The notes beneath the pieces are model-generated. The model was given only the letters and a program-made list of their open reading frames with translations. It did not search any database and was not told the DNA's origin. From NCBI RefSeq assembly GCF_001429065.1, contig NZ_LMIB01000018.1:21532-85531 (forward strand): a DNA stretch of 64,000 nucleotides, written 5' to 3'. How positions within the stretch are numbered: position 1 is the stretch's first letter; the number at the start of each line of letters is the position of its first letter. Shown here piece by piece: positions 35,160-44,328 of this stretch. Position numbers and translations under genes: made by a program. The DNA comes from Sphingomonas sp. Root710 (GTDB taxonomy: Bacteria > Pseudomonadota > Alphaproteobacteria > Sphingomonadales > Sphingomonadaceae).

Positions 35160-36724
35160 GCATGAACAGCGAAGGCCGCGTCACGCGCCCGGAAACCTCG
35201 ACCGAAGCTGCTGCCCCAGCGACCTTCACCGGCAACCGCGCGCTGATGCTCGAGGAGAAGCTGATCTTCGAGCAGGACGATTATGCCCGCACCGGGGTCG
35301 ACCTGCCCGCCGTCCCCAAGGTGGCGAGCCGCCTCGGCGGCTTGGAGCGCAACCGGCCGATCGGCCTGCCCGGCCTGCCCGAGCCGGAGGCGGTGCGCCA
35401 CTATACCCGGCTCAGCCGCCAGAATTATGCGATCGACCTCGGCCTCTTCCCGCTGGGCAGCTGCACGATGAAGCATAATCCGCGCCTGAACGAGAAGGTC
35501 GCGCGGATGCCCGGCTTCGCCGATGTCCACCCGCTTGCGCCGGTCGATACGGTGCAGGGCGCGCTGGCGGTGATCCACGAACTCGCCGACTGGCTGATCA
35601 CGCTGACCGGCATGCAGGCGGTGGCGATGAGCCCCAAGGCGGGTGCGCATGGCGAGCTGTGCGGACTGCTGGCGATCCGCGCCGCGCATGATGCGGCGGG
35701 CAGCGACCGTTCGGTGATCCTCGTCCCCGAATCGGCGCACGGCACCAATCCGGCGACGGCGGCCTTCTGCGGCTATGCGGTCGAAAATATTCCCGCGACC
35801 GCCGATGGCCGCGTCGACCTCGACGCGCTGACCGCGCGGCTGGGGCCCGACGTCGCGGGGGTGATGATCACCAACCCCAACACCTGCGGCCTGTTCGAGC
35901 GCGACATGAAGCGCATATCCGACGCGGTCCATGCCGCGGGCGGCTATGTCTATTGCGACGGCGCAAACTTCAACGCGATCGTCGGGCGCGTGCGCCCCGG
36001 CGATCTCGGCATCGACGCGATGCACATCAACCTGCACAAGACCTTCTCCACGCCCCATGGCGGCGGCGGGCCGGGCTCAGGCCCGGTGGTGCTGTCGAAG
36101 GCGCTCGCACCCTATGCGCCGCTGCCCTTCGTCGACAGGCAGGGCGACAGGTTCGTCGTCGTCGAGGAAGAGACGGCGGGCGAGCATCATGGGTCGAGCT
36201 TCGGCCGCATGGCCGCCTTCCACGGCCAGATGGGCATGTTCACCCGCGCGCTGACCTATATCCTCAGCCATGGCGCGGACGGCCTGCGCCAGGTCGCCGA
36301 GGATGCGGTGCTCAACGCCAACTATGTGCTGCGCAGCCTCGACGATCTGCTCGACGCGCCATTCGGCGGCAGCGGCCCCTGCATGCACGAGGCGCTGTTC
36401 AGCGACGAAGGGCTGGCGCAGGGCTTCACCACGCTCGACATCGCCAAGGGGCTGATCGACGAGGGTTTCCACCCGATGACGATGTATTTCCCGCTCGTCG
36501 TCCATGGCGCGATGCTGGTCGAGCCGACCGAGACCGAGGGCAAGGCGACGCTCGACCAGTTCATCGGCGCGCTCCGCTCGGTCGCCGGGCGGGCGAAGGC
36601 GGGCGACGCCGCGCTCAAGGCCGCCCCGGCGCTGGCCCCGCGCCGCCGCCTCGACGAGACCGCCGCGGCGCGCAAGCCGGTGCTGGTGTGGAAGGACGAG
36701 ATGCTGGCGCAGGCGGCGGAGTAG
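35156..36724 (+). CDS. gcvPB: Glycine dehydrogenase (decarboxylating) subunit 2
   Basis: A 522-residue C-terminal-half subunit of the P protein carrying PLP. The Schiff-base lysine is in [17 protein letters not shown], and [15 protein letters not shown] and [12 protein letters not shown] are family hallmarks. The start overlaps the gcvPA stop (ATGA), consistent with one-to-one production of the two subunits. The L protein (lpd) is not encoded in the window. The operon ends at a repeat element. Confidence 0.97.
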   Translation: MSMNSEGRVTRPETSTEAAAPATFTGNRALMLEEKLIFEQDDYARTGVDLPAVPKVASRLGGLERNRPIGLPGLPEPEAVRHYTRLSRQNYAIDLGLFPLGSCTMKHNPRLNEKVARMPGFADVHPLAPVDTVQGALAVIHELADWLITLTGMQAVAMSPKAGAHGELCGLLAIRAAHDAAGSDRSVILVPESAHGTNPATAAFCGYAVENIPATADGRVDLDALTARLGPDVAGVMITNPNTCGLFERDMKRISDAVHAAGGYVYCDGANFNAIVGRVRPGDLGIDAMHINLHKTFSTPHGGGGPGSGPVVLSKALAPYAPLPFVDRQGDRFVVVEEETAGEHHGSSFGRMAAFHGQMGMFTRALTYILSHGADGLRQVAEDAVLNANYVLRSLDDLLDAPFGGSGPCMHEALFSDEGLAQGFTTLDIAKGLIDEGFHPMTMYFPLVVHGAMLVEPTETEGKATLDQFIGALRSVAGRAKAGDAALKAAPALAPRRRLDETAAARKPVLVWKDEMLAQAAE

Positions 36725-36733
36725 CCGCTACCC

Positions 36734-36813
36734 GTCATCCCAGCGAAAGCTGGAATCTCCCTGCCTTTCTCGGAACATGAGAAGAAGAGAGATTCCAGCT
36801 TTGCCGGAATGGC
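36734..36813 (+). repeat. Inverted-repeat element between gcvPB and the DUF938 gene
   Basis: The left end GTCATCCCAGCGAAAGCTGG and right end CCAGCTTTGCCGGAATGGC are imperfect inverted repeats (about 26 bp) around a 28-nt interior. The GTCAT head plus nested hairpin resembles family A, but the interior differs. It ends 13 nt before the DUF938 start codon. Confidence 0.72.
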
Positions 36814-36826
36814 GGTAAAGCGGACT

Positions 36827-37453
36827 ATGACCAACGCCCGCCGCTATGCCCCCGCCACCGAGCGCAATCGCGAGCCGATCCTCGCAATCCTGCGCGATGC
36901 GCTGCCCGCGAGCGGCACCATCCTCGAAGTCGCGAGCGGCACCGGCGAACATGCGATCCACTTCGCGGCGGCGCTGCCCGGTCTGGTCTGGCAGCCGAGT
37001 GACCCCGATCCCTCGGCGCTCGCTTCGATTCGCGCCTGGGCCGAGGGGGCGAAACTGCCGAATCTGCGTCCGCCTTTGCTGCTCGACGCCGCCGCGCCCC
37101 GCTGGCCAGTCCCGAAAGCGGACGCAATCCTGTGCATCAACATGCTGCATATCAGCCCGTGGGAGGCGACGATCGGTTTGATGCAGGGCGCAGCGCGACT
37201 CCTGGATGAGGGCGCGCCGCTGTTTCTCTATGGGCCCTATCGCCGCGCCGGTATACCGACCGCGCCCAGCAACGAAGCCTTTGACGAGAGCCTGAAGACG
37301 CGCGATCCGCGATGGGGCTTGCGCGATCTGGACACCGTAGTCGCGCTGGCAGGCGAGCATGGATTAGCCCTCGATAGGGTCGTCGAGATGCCCGCCAACA
37401 ACCTCTCGCTGCTGCTGCGGCGGCGTGCGGACGGTCTCGCTCCGGCACAATAG
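36827..37453 (+). CDS. DUF938 family SAM-dependent methyltransferase-like protein
   Basis: A 208-residue protein of the DUF938 family. It starts RRYAPATERNREPIL and has the SAM-binding motif ILEVASGTGEHAIHFA and INMLHISPWEAT. The reaction is unknown. ATG at 36827 is preferred over the in-frame ATG at 36809, which lies in the repeat. Its 3' end is about 36 bp from a palindromic regulatory site for the next gene. It is not clearly part of the gcv operon. Confidence 0.88.
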   Translation: MTNARRYAPATERNREPILAILRDALPASGTILEVASGTGEHAIHFAAALPGLVWQPSDPDPSALASIRAWAEGAKLPNLRPPLLLDAAAPRWPVPKADAILCINMLHISPWEATIGLMQGAARLLDEGAPLFLYGPYRRAGIPTAPSNEAFDESLKTRDPRWGLRDLDTVVALAGEHGLALDRVVEMPANNLSLLLRRRADGLAPAQ

Positions 37454-37489
37454 TTCACAATTCCACGGGTTTTCGCTAGGACTCGCACC

Positions 37490-37505
37490 TGTAGCATATG
37501 CTACA
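37490..37505. promoter_or_regulatory. Perfect 16-bp palindrome, candidate TetR operator
   Basis: TGTAGCATATGCTACA is fully self-complementary and lies 28 bp upstream of the TetR-like regulator's start, a position suited to autorepression. Palindromes of this size are typical TetR-family sites. Binding is inferred. Confidence 0.6.
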
Positions 37506-37533
37506 GAGCCTCCGAATCCGGGGGGATCGCGAC

Positions 37534-38085
37534 ATGAATATGATGGAAACGCGGAGCGCAAAGCGCGTTCTGCTGACCGAGGCGCTGGCCGATATCATGC
37601 TGGCTGAAGGGCTCGATGCACTGTCGTTGCGCCCGGCAGCAGCGCGATTGGGCACCAGCGATCGGATGCTGCTCTATTATTTCGGGACCAAGACCGCACT
37701 GGTGGGCGACGTCCTCGCCTGCGTGTCGGACCGCTTCGCACGGCATCTTGCCCAGACCACCTATGGCCGCCGGCTTCCGCCGCAGAATATGGTCGGACAC
37801 GCCGCCAATCTGCTCGCCGAGCCCGAAGGCCGCGCCTTTGCCCAGCTGTGGCTGGAGATCGCCGCCCGTGCCGCGCGCGGCGACGAACAATATAGCGAGG
37901 CGGCCGCTGCCATCGCCGAATTGTGGACCGACTGGATCGTCAACAGCGTCCATTTTCCGGCAGGCACCCAGTCACGCAACGCCGCGGCGATGATGCTGGC
38001 GATCGTCAACGGCATCGCCCTGCTCGACCGCGCCGCGCCCCGCGTTGCCGAGGCCGCACGCTCGCGCGTGCAGGCTGGTGCCTAA
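37534..38085 (+). CDS. TetR/AcrR-like transcriptional regulator
   Basis: A 183-residue regulator. The N-terminal helix-turn-helix has the pattern LLTEALADIMLAEGLDALSL, then AAARLGTSDRMLLYYFGTK, where LYYFGTK is the usual HFF/YYF-type end of the recognition helix. The C-terminal ligand domain is helical and not diagnostic. The ATG at 37534 is weakly supported; ATGs at 37540 and 37543 are alternatives. The end overlaps the convergent rsmD end by four bases. Its target may be itself, through the palindrome upstream. Confidence 0.85.
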   Translation: MNMMETRSAKRVLLTEALADIMLAEGLDALSLRPAAARLGTSDRMLLYYFGTKTALVGDVLACVSDRFARHLAQTTYGRRLPPQNMVGHAANLLAEPEGRAFAQLWLEIAARAARGDEQYSEAAAAIAELWTDWIVNSVHFPAGTQSRNAAAMMLAIVNGIALLDRAAPRVAEAARSRVQAGA

Positions 38086-38606
38086 ACCGTTTCGCGCCGT
38101 AACAGGGTGATCCGCGCCTTGCCGTGAACCCGCTCGGCCTCGACGGTGAAGCCCGGTACGCTGACATCCTCGTTCTTCGCGGTCTCGATGCTCGCCCATC
38201 CGCCGGGGGCGAGCGCGATCTGCGGGAGGATCTTCTGGCCAAGGCCGGTGCCGTAGGGCGGATCGATCAGCACCAGGTCGAACGGTCCGCCACTAAAGCT
38301 CTCGGCGGCGATCGCGCGCACCTCGGCGTGCGCGCCCAGCTTGGCGATGTTGGCGCGCAATGCATCGACCGCCGCGCGGTCGCGCTCGACGAAGGTGCAG
38401 TGCGCGGCGCCGCGCGACAGCGCTTCTAGCCCCAGCGCCCCCGTACCCGCGCAGACATCGGCAACCTTCAAGCCTTCGAAACTGCCGAGCCTGCTGGTCA
38501 GCATCGAGAACAGCGCCTCGCGTGTCCGGTCCGCGGTCGGGCGGGTCGCGTCACCGGCTGGCGCGATGAGCGGACGGCCGCGCCAGAGACCCGCGATGAT
38601 CCGCAC
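38082..38606 (-). CDS. rsmD: 16S rRNA (guanine966-N2)-methyltransferase
   Basis: A 174-residue class I methyltransferase that modifies G966 of 16S rRNA. It begins with the RsmD signature RIIAGLWRGRPL and RPTADRTREALFSML, has the SAM loop VADVCAGTGALGLEALSRGA and the catalytic IDPPYGTG. The start codon is GTG at 38606. It lies one base from the rluB stop, so rluB-rsmD form an operon, as is common in alphaproteobacteria. Confidence 0.95.
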   Translation of the reverse strand: MRIIAGLWRGRPLIAPAGDATRPTADRTREALFSMLTSRLGSFEGLKVADVCAGTGALGLEALSRGAAHCTFVERDRAAVDALRANIAKLGAHAEVRAIAAESFSGGPFDLVLIDPPYGTGLGQKILPQIALAPGGWASIETAKNEDVSVPGFTVEAERVHGKARITLLRRETV

Positions 38607-38607
38607 C

Positions 38608-39540
38608 CTATGCTTCCGGAGGCTGGGGCGCCTTCGGCCCCTTCACGGACTTGAGCGTCTTGCGGAAAGCGACGAGCTGGTGCTGCAGGATCTCACCGAC
38701 CTCGCCCGGCTGGAGTTCGCCCAGCTCGAACGCGCCATAGGCGACACGTATCAGCCGCGACACTTCCAGCCCAAGATATTCGAGAACGCGGCGCACTTCG
38801 CGGTTCTTGCCCTCACGAAGCTTCATTTCGATCCAGACATTCGCCCCGGTGCGACGCTCCATATTGGCGTCGATCGAACCGTAGCGGACACCATCGATCT
38901 CGACGCCCTCGATCAGGTCCTCGAGCTGTTCCTGGGTGACATTGCCATAGGCGCGGGCGCGGTAGATGCGCTCGACCCCCGTCGCGGGCAGTTCGAGCTG
39001 GCGCTTGAACTCGCCATCGGTGGTGAGCAGCAGCAGCCCTTCGGTGTTGAGATCGAGCCGGCCGATCGGCATCACCCGCGGCAGGCCGGGGGGCAGCTTG
39101 TCGTAAATGGTCGGCCGCCCCTTCGGGTCGCGCTCGGTGGTCAGCAGGCCCTTGGGCTTGTGGTAGAGAAACAGGCGGGTGGGCTCGGGCGCGGCGACGG
39201 GCTTGCCGTCGACGGTTACGCCTTTGAGCGAGGTCAGCAGCGTCGCGGGGGTCTCGATCGCGACCCCGTCGATCGCGACGCGGCGGTCCTCGATCATCCG
39301 CTCGATCTCGCGGCGCGAGGCGACGCCAGCGCGGGCGAGCAGCTTGGCGATGCGCTGCGGTTCCTTGCCGGGCTTCGCGCCTTCGCGGGCGGGATGCGGG
39401 ACCGACGGCTTGATCGGCCGCGCCAAGCCACGCGCCTGACGGCGGCCGAGCTTGGGCGGCGGGATCGGCGCGCCGCTGCCGGCTCTGCCGGAGGACGATC
39501 GGCCGGGAGGCCGGCCGCCTGGGGTTCTGGGAGGACGCAT
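38608..39540 (-). CDS. rluB: 23S rRNA pseudouridine synthase, RluB/RsuA family
   Basis: A 310-residue enzyme. After about 50 residues of basic, Gly/Pro/Arg-rich extension comes an S4 RNA-binding domain (RIAKLLARAGVASRREIERM), then the RsuA/RluB catalytic motif GRLDLNTEGLLLLTTDG with the essential Asp. It makes a pseudouridine in the peptidyl-transferase region of 23S rRNA if it is RluB; RluE/RluF-like specificity is less likely. The ATG at 39540 lacks a clear Shine-Dalgarno sequence. Confidence 0.93.
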   Translation of the reverse strand: MRPPRTPGGRPPGRSSSGRAGSGAPIPPPKLGRRQARGLARPIKPSVPHPAREGAKPGKEPQRIAKLLARAGVASRREIERMIEDRRVAIDGVAIETPATLLTSLKGVTVDGKPVAAPEPTRLFLYHKPKGLLTTERDPKGRPTIYDKLPPGLPRVMPIGRLDLNTEGLLLLTTDGEFKRQLELPATGVERIYRARAYGNVTQEQLEDLIEGVEIDGVRYGSIDANMERRTGANVWIEMKLREGKNREVRRVLEYLGLEVSRLIRVAYGAFELGELQPGEVGEILQHQLVAFRKTLKSVKGPKAPQPPEA

Positions 39541-39604
39541 GAGGGGGCTCTAGCGCCGTAACGCCGTCAGCACCAGTTTTGCGTGGAGGTGACGGCGACC
39601 GCCC

Positions 39605-40630
39605 TCAATCGTCCTGCATCTGGCTTTCGATGCAGCCGAGCCAGCCGAGGCCCCGATAGGTTTCGTAGCCGGGGGTTACCGCGAAGGCGATCAGCTTGCC
39701 GTCGCGTTGATAATAGCCGCTCTCCCGCCGTTCGGTCTGGAGCGGATAGTGTTCGGTGCAGATGCCTTCGCCGTCCGACGAGGCGATGATGCGGTGACCG
39801 GCATCGAGCAGCATCAGCCGCGAACTCTGCCGCTCTGCCGGGGACAGGCCGATGCCGTCGAGAATCGCGGCGGCCTGCGGCGCCCAGTCGAAGAAGATGC
39901 CGAGCGCGCCGATCGGTGCGCCGCGGGTGTGGCCGCCGCTGCGGACCGCGGTCGAATAGGTCGCGACCTGGGCGTTGCCCAGCGTCGGATTGACCGAAAT
40001 GTCGCACACCCGGAAGTCGTCGCCGGTCTGCGTGCCCATCGCCGCGCGGAACCAGTCCTCACGCGAGACGTCCTGGCCGATGGCGTGCGGATAGCGGTCC
40101 GGCCGTCCGGTCGCGATCACCCGGCCCTGGCTGTCGGCGATCCACAGGTCGAGATAGACGGTGTAGGAGCGCAGGATCGTCGCGAGCCGCTCGGTCGCGT
40201 GCGCGACATTGGCGTCGCCCGGCGATTCGAGCACGTCGGTGACCGAGCTGTCGGTCGCCCACCAGCGCACGTCGCACGAGCGTTCGTAGAGGTTGCGATC
40301 GATGATCTCGACCGCCGAACGCGCCAGATCGGTGTGCCGGGTGCCCTTGAAATCGACGAGCATCTGGCTGCCCGCAGTGCGCAGCGAGGCGATGTTCGAC
40401 GCGATCGCCGAGCGCAATTCGCCGCCGATCCCCGAAATCGAGGCCGCCAGCGCGCCGAGCTCCTGCGCGACGACCGAAAAGGCGCGCCCCGCCTCGCCCG
40501 CACGCGCGGCTTCGAGCCGCGCATTGATCGCAAGCATGCCGGTCTGCTTCATCACCCGGTCGATCCGGTCGACCTTTTCCTCTGTTATGCGCGAGACCTC
40601 ATAGGCCAGGCGCAGAATGTCGTCCTGCAT
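39605..40630 (-). CDS. Soluble chemoreceptor-like protein with C-terminal Cache-like sensor
   Basis: A 341-residue protein without signal peptide or membrane segment. Residues about 30-60 match the methyl-accepting chemotaxis hairpin (MLAINARLEAARAGEAGRAF, then SVVAQELGALA). The rest (about 120-335) looks like a Cache/PAS-type ligand domain, with LDLWIADSQGRVIATGR, DVSREDWFRAAM and IGALGIFFDW. The signalling-first, sensor-last order is the reverse of ordinary receptors, and the signalling region is short. GGGAG precedes the ATG. The ligand is unknown. Confidence 0.82.
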   Translation of the reverse strand: MQDDILRLAYEVSRITEEKVDRIDRVMKQTGMLAINARLEAARAGEAGRAFSVVAQELGALAASISGIGGELRSAIASNIASLRTAGSQMLVDFKGTRHTDLARSAVEIIDRNLYERSCDVRWWATDSSVTDVLESPGDANVAHATERLATILRSYTVYLDLWIADSQGRVIATGRPDRYPHAIGQDVSREDWFRAAMGTQTGDDFRVCDISVNPTLGNAQVATYSTAVRSGGHTRGAPIGALGIFFDWAPQAAAILDGIGLSPAERQSSRLMLLDAGHRIIASSDGEGICTEHYPLQTERRESGYYQRDGKLIAFAVTPGYETYRGLGWLGCIESQMQDD

Positions 40631-40802
40631 TCGTGGTCTCCCAATCCGACCTCGTTTGCGGCACCCTCGGCATCAAGCTGATGGCATTTGGTTGCTCTTT
40701 CGGGAATCATGATGGGACGAATTGGTAAACAAGCCGTAACCATCCACAGCGGAAACCTCGAAAAACCGCCATTCGCTGCACTGCACTATGGAGAAGCCAC
40801 GC

Positions 40803-42305
40803 ATGACCGCCGCCAAGGACGCCTGGACCGCCATCACCGGGACGTCCCCGAGCCCCCTTTCGGAGCTCTTCACCGCCGAACCCGACCGGCTTTCGCGCCT
40901 GTCGATCGAAGAATCGGGAATCCTGTTCGATTTCTCGAAGACCCATTTGTCGGCTGCACTGATCGGCCATTTCCGCGCGCTCGCCGAGGCCAGCGATTTC
41001 GCGGCGAAGCGTGACGCGCTGTTCGCGGGCGAAGCGGTCAACGTCACCGAGGGCCGCGCCGCCGAGCATCCCGCCGAACGCGGCCAGGGCGCCCCCGACA
41101 GCGTCGCCCGCGCACGCGGTTTCCAATCACGGATGCGTGCGATGATCGACGCGATCGAGGCCGAGGTGCTGGGCCCGGTGCGCCATATCCTCCATGTCGG
41201 CATCGGCGGATCGGCGCTAGGGCCCGACCTGCTGGTCGACGCGCTCGGCCGCGACGCCGACCGTTATGAGGTGGCGGTCGTCTCCAATGTCGACGGCGCG
41301 GCGCTCGACGAGGTGTTCAAGCGCTTCGATCCGCAGGCGACCCTGCTCGTCGTGGCGTCGAAGACCTTCACCACCACCGAGACGATGATGAACGCGCGCA
41401 GCGTCCTCACCTGGATGGAAGAGGACAATGTCGAGGATCCCTATTCGCGCGTCATCGCGCTGACGGCCGCCCCCGAGAAGGCAGTCGAATGGGGCGTCGA
41501 CGAAACCCGCATCCTGCCCTTCTCCGAAAGCGTCGGCGGACGCTATTCGCTATGGTCGTCGATCGGTTTTCCGGCCGCGCTCGGCCTCGGCTGGGATGCC
41601 TTCGAGACCCTGCTGGAGGGCGCGGCGGCGATGGACCGGCATTTCCGCTCGGCCCCGCTCGAGAAGAACATCCCGCTGCTCGCCGCCTTTGTCGACCAAT
41701 ATTATTCGGTGGCGCGGGGCGCCGAGACGCGCGCGGTCTTTGCTTATGACGAGCGGCTGCGGCTGCTGCCGTCCTACCTCCAGCAGCTCGAGATGGAATC
41801 GAACGGCAAGAGCGTGAAGGCTGATGGTTCGCCGGTCGACGGCCCCACTGCGGCGATCACCTGGGGCGGGGTCGGCACCGACGCGCAGCATGCGGTGTTC
41901 CAGTTGCTCCATCAGGGGACACGCCTCGTCCCCGTCGAATTCATCGCCGCGGTCGAGCCTGGCCACGTCCTCGACGACGCGCACCACCGCGCGCTGCTGA
42001 TCAACTGCTTCGCGCAAGGCGCGGCGCTGATGGCCGGCAAGCCCAATGACGACCCCGCCCGCGCCTATGCAGGCGACCGCCCGTCGACGACGATCCTGCT
42101 CGACCGGGTCGATCCGGCCCGGCTCGGCGCGCTGCTCGCCTTCTACGAGCACCGTACCTTCGCCAATGCAGTGCTGATGGGAATCAATCCGTTCGACCAG
42201 TTCGGCGTCGAGCTGGGCAAGGAGATCGCGCGTTCGATCGAGAGCGAGGGAACCGACCGGTTCGATGCCTCGACCCGAGCGCTAATCGCGCGGGCGCTCC
42301 CGTAG
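40803..42305 (+). CDS. pgi: Glucose-6-phosphate isomerase
   Basis: A 500-residue enzyme interconverting glucose-6-phosphate and fructose-6-phosphate. Substrate-binding IGIGGSALGPDLL, SKTFTTTETMMNA, GGRYSLWSSIGFPAAL and LEMESNGKSV (catalytic Glu) are in order, and DDAHHRALLINCFAQ completes the active site. ATG at 40803 is preferred over the in-frame ATG at 40788 because GGAGAAG then lies at a workable distance. It ends at a strong terminator shared with the convergent cold-shock gene. Confidence 0.96.
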   Translation: MTAAKDAWTAITGTSPSPLSELFTAEPDRLSRLSIEESGILFDFSKTHLSAALIGHFRALAEASDFAAKRDALFAGEAVNVTEGRAAEHPAERGQGAPDSVARARGFQSRMRAMIDAIEAEVLGPVRHILHVGIGGSALGPDLLVDALGRDADRYEVAVVSNVDGAALDEVFKRFDPQATLLVVASKTFTTTETMMNARSVLTWMEEDNVEDPYSRVIALTAAPEKAVEWGVDETRILPFSESVGGRYSLWSSIGFPAALGLGWDAFETLLEGAAAMDRHFRSAPLEKNIPLLAAFVDQYYSVARGAETRAVFAYDERLRLLPSYLQQLEMESNGKSVKADGSPVDGPTAAITWGGVGTDAQHAVFQLLHQGTRLVPVEFIAAVEPGHVLDDAHHRALLINCFAQGAALMAGKPNDDPARAYAGDRPSTTILLDRVDPARLGALLAFYEHRTFANAVLMGINPFDQFGVELGKEIARSIESEGTDRFDASTRALIARALP

Positions 42306-42339
42306 TTCCTCTCCCATCGAGGGGAGGAACTCATGAAAA

Positions 42340-42372
42340 ACCCGGCCTCCTTGCGGAAGCCGGGTCTTTTTT
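42340..42372. terminator. Bidirectional intrinsic terminator between pgi and the cold-shock gene
   Basis: A seven-pair stem ACCCGGC / GCCGGGT with partial inner pairing is followed by TCTTTTTT on the plus strand and preceded by GAAAAA, giving a U-run for minus-strand transcripts too. It is the clearest intrinsic terminator in the window, placed between convergent genes. Confidence 0.88.
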
Positions 42373-42391
42373 CGACCGCTGACCGGAAAGA

Positions 42392-43195
42392 TCAGCTCAT
42401 CGGGGTGAGGTTCACCGCGGCATATTTGCCACGGCGATCAACCTCGAGTTCGAACTCGAGTCGGTCACCTTCGTTGAGGTTGGTCATGCCGGCGCGTTCC
42501 ACCGCCGAGATGTGGACGAAGGCATCCGGCTGGCCGTCATCGCGCTGGATGAAGCCGAAGCCCTTCATCGCGTTGAAGAACTTCACCGTGCCCGTGGCCT
42601 TCTCGCCAGTCAGCTGACGAGCAGGGCCGCCAGCGCCGGCGCGCGGAGCGCCAAAACCGCCCTCACGCGGCTCACGCGGAGCGCGCTCTTCGACCGGCAT
42701 CGGCTCGCCATCGATCTTCAGATCAGTGGCCGAAACGCGCCCGCCGCGATCGACGAGGGTGAACTCGAGCGGCTGGCCATCGGCCAGACCAGTCAGCCCG
42801 GCCTGCTCGACCGCGGAGATGTGAACGAACACATCTTCGCCGCCATCGTCGCGGACGATGAAGCCGAAGCCCTTCTGTCCATTGAAGAATTTGACGACGC
42901 CTTTGCCTTCGCCGATGACCTGGGCCGGCATGCCGCCACGGCCACCGCCGCCACCGCCGCCGAAACCGCCGCCGCCGCCGCGGAATCCACCGCCGCCGCC
43001 GCCGCCGCCAAAGCGGTCACCGCCGCCGCCACCGAAGCGGTCACCACCGCCACCGTAACCGCCGCCACCACCGAAACGATCGCCGCCGCCGAAGCCGCCG
43101 CCACCGCCTGCATAGCCACCGTAACTGTCGTCACCGAAGCCGTCGCGCTTGTCCCTGCCGCCGCGCGGACCGCGCTTACCTCTATCGAAACCCAT
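42392..43195 (-). CDS. Double cold-shock-domain protein with long glycine-rich N-terminus
   Basis: A 267-residue nucleic-acid-binding protein. Residues about 1-25 are basic ([18 protein letters not shown]). About 27-95 are almost all Gly, Phe, Asp, Arg and Tyr in [14 protein letters not shown] repeats. Two cold-shock domains follow: [15 protein letters not shown] at about 100-165 and [15 protein letters not shown] at about 205-265, each with RNP1 and VFVHIS/AFVHIS. Double-CSD proteins are known in alphaproteobacteria; the Gly-rich RGG/GFGGG stretch is unusual and suggests RNA chaperoning or condensate formation. ATG at 43195 fits the family start. Confidence 0.9.
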   Translation of the reverse strand: MGFDRGKRGPRGGRDKRDGFGDDSYGGYAGGGGGFGGGDRFGGGGGYGGGGDRFGGGGGDRFGGGGGGGGFRGGGGGFGGGGGGGRGGMPAQVIGEGKGVVKFFNGQKGFGFIVRDDGGEDVFVHISAVEQAGLTGLADGQPLEFTLVDRGGRVSATDLKIDGEPMPVEERAPREPREGGFGAPRAGAGGPARQLTGEKATGTVKFFNAMKGFGFIQRDDGQPDAFVHISAVERAGMTNLNEGDRLEFELEVDRRGKYAAVNLTPMS

Positions 43196-43517
43196 GCCTT
43201 GCAGTTCTTCCCGAATCTCGCCCCAAGCATCGAAAGGTTGCTGCGCCGGGCGTTGGCGCAGCCGCCTTCCGGCGCGCAAAATCAGCCACGCCAAAAAAAG
43301 ACATAAAGCAAATACGCTCCGCCTGCGAGCGGTTTTGCTATGTTCCCCACGGAACGGGGGCGGCGACGCGGGTAAAAGCGCGGTCGAACCGAACCTCTCG
43401 ATCAAATGTTACCGTGTTTTCTCACGGTTGGGGCCATCGTTTCACAGGCGATTCGCCCCTAGACAACGCTTCGGAGGCTCCGAGTCGCGGGGCGACGCCG
43501 CAGCATCGAAGGACATC
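43196..43517. promoter_or_regulatory. 322-bp divergent leader region of the cold-shock and terC genes
   Basis: No gene is visible. On the cold-shock (minus) side, GCTGCGCC (43240-43247) and GGCGCAGC (43255-43262) form a perfect 8-bp hairpin 45 nt before the start. An AT-rich stretch (CCAAAAAAAGACATAAAGCAAA, 43291-43312) lies further up and may hold promoter elements. Long structured leaders are typical of cold-shock mRNAs. The terC half shows only a proximal AAGGA; I could not recognise a manganese (yybP-ykoY) riboswitch. Confidence 0.5.
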
Positions 43518-44258
43518 ATGACCGACATCGCCGTCATTTTCGCCGACCCGGCCAACTGGGCCGCGCTGGCCGCCCTCGTGACGATGGAGGTGGTGCTCGG
43601 CATCGACAATCTGATCTTCATCTCGATCCTGACGAACAAGCTGCCCGAGGCGTATCGCGCCCGCGCCCGGATGATCGGCATCGGCCTGGCGCTCGGCATG
43701 CGCCTCGTCCTGCTCAGTCTGATCGCCTTCATCGTCACGCTGACGCGGCCGGTGTTCGAGATAATCGGCCATCCGCTGTCATGGCGCGACATCATCCTGG
43801 TCGCCGGCGGTCTGTTTCTGGTGTGGAAGGCGACCAAGGAGATCCACCACAATGTCGACCAGCACGACGAGGGCGACATGTTCGACGCGAAGAAGGCCGG
43901 GCTCGGCTTCGGCGCGGCGATCGTTCAGATCATCCTGCTCGACCTCGTCTTCTCGATCGATTCGATCATCACCGCGGTCGGCATGACCGACCATGTCCCG
44001 ATCATGTTCATCGCGGTGATTGCCGCGGTGGCGACGATGATGACCGCCGCGGGCCCGCTGTCGCGTTTCATCGAGAAGAATCCGACGATCGTGATGCTGG
44101 CGCTAGCCTTCCTGTTCATGATCGGCATGACGCTGATCGCCGAAGGCTTCGGGGTCCATGTGCCCAAGGGCTATATCTACGCCGCCATGGCCTTCTCCGC
44201 GCTGGTCGAAGGGCTGAACATGGTCCAGCGCCGCGCGCGGCAGCGCAAAGCGCAATAG
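43518..44258 (+). CDS. TerC-family integral membrane protein
   Basis: A 246-residue protein with about seven membrane segments. The family's acidic membrane motifs are visible: [20 protein letters not shown] at about 21-40 and [19 protein letters not shown] at about 140-158, which are predicted metal-binding sites. Relatives export manganese or load metal onto secreted enzymes, and some are linked to tellurite resistance. AAGGA precedes the ATG at 43518; upstream in-frame sequence is the leader region. Confidence 0.94.
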   Translation: MTDIAVIFADPANWAALAALVTMEVVLGIDNLIFISILTNKLPEAYRARARMIGIGLALGMRLVLLSLIAFIVTLTRPVFEIIGHPLSWRDIILVAGGLFLVWKATKEIHHNVDQHDEGDMFDAKKAGLGFGAAIVQIILLDLVFSIDSIITAVGMTDHVPIMFIAVIAAVATMMTAAGPLSRFIEKNPTIVMLALAFLFMIGMTLIAEGFGVHVPKGYIYAAMAFSALVEGLNMVQRRARQRKAQ

Positions 44259-44328
44259 CCCCGTTTTCGCGGGCGGGGGCGGGTCAAGCATGGTTGCCCT
44301 CCCCCCGCGCGCGCCGTAAGGCGGGCGG

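Noticed and set aside
40670..40700. Sigma-54-like site TGGCATTTGGTTGCT upstream of pgi
   Set aside because: The GG-GC spacing is nine bases instead of the strict ten, and pgi is not a typical sigma-54 gene.
42512..43306. 264-codon Ala-rich plus-strand frame opposite the cold-shock gene
   Set aside because: The poly-Ala/Thr sequence is the reverse reading of Gly-rich repeats; no ribosome site or domain.
43380..43517. Manganese (yybP-ykoY) riboswitch upstream of terC
   Set aside because: TerC genes often carry one, but the conserved paired loops could not be identified in this leader.
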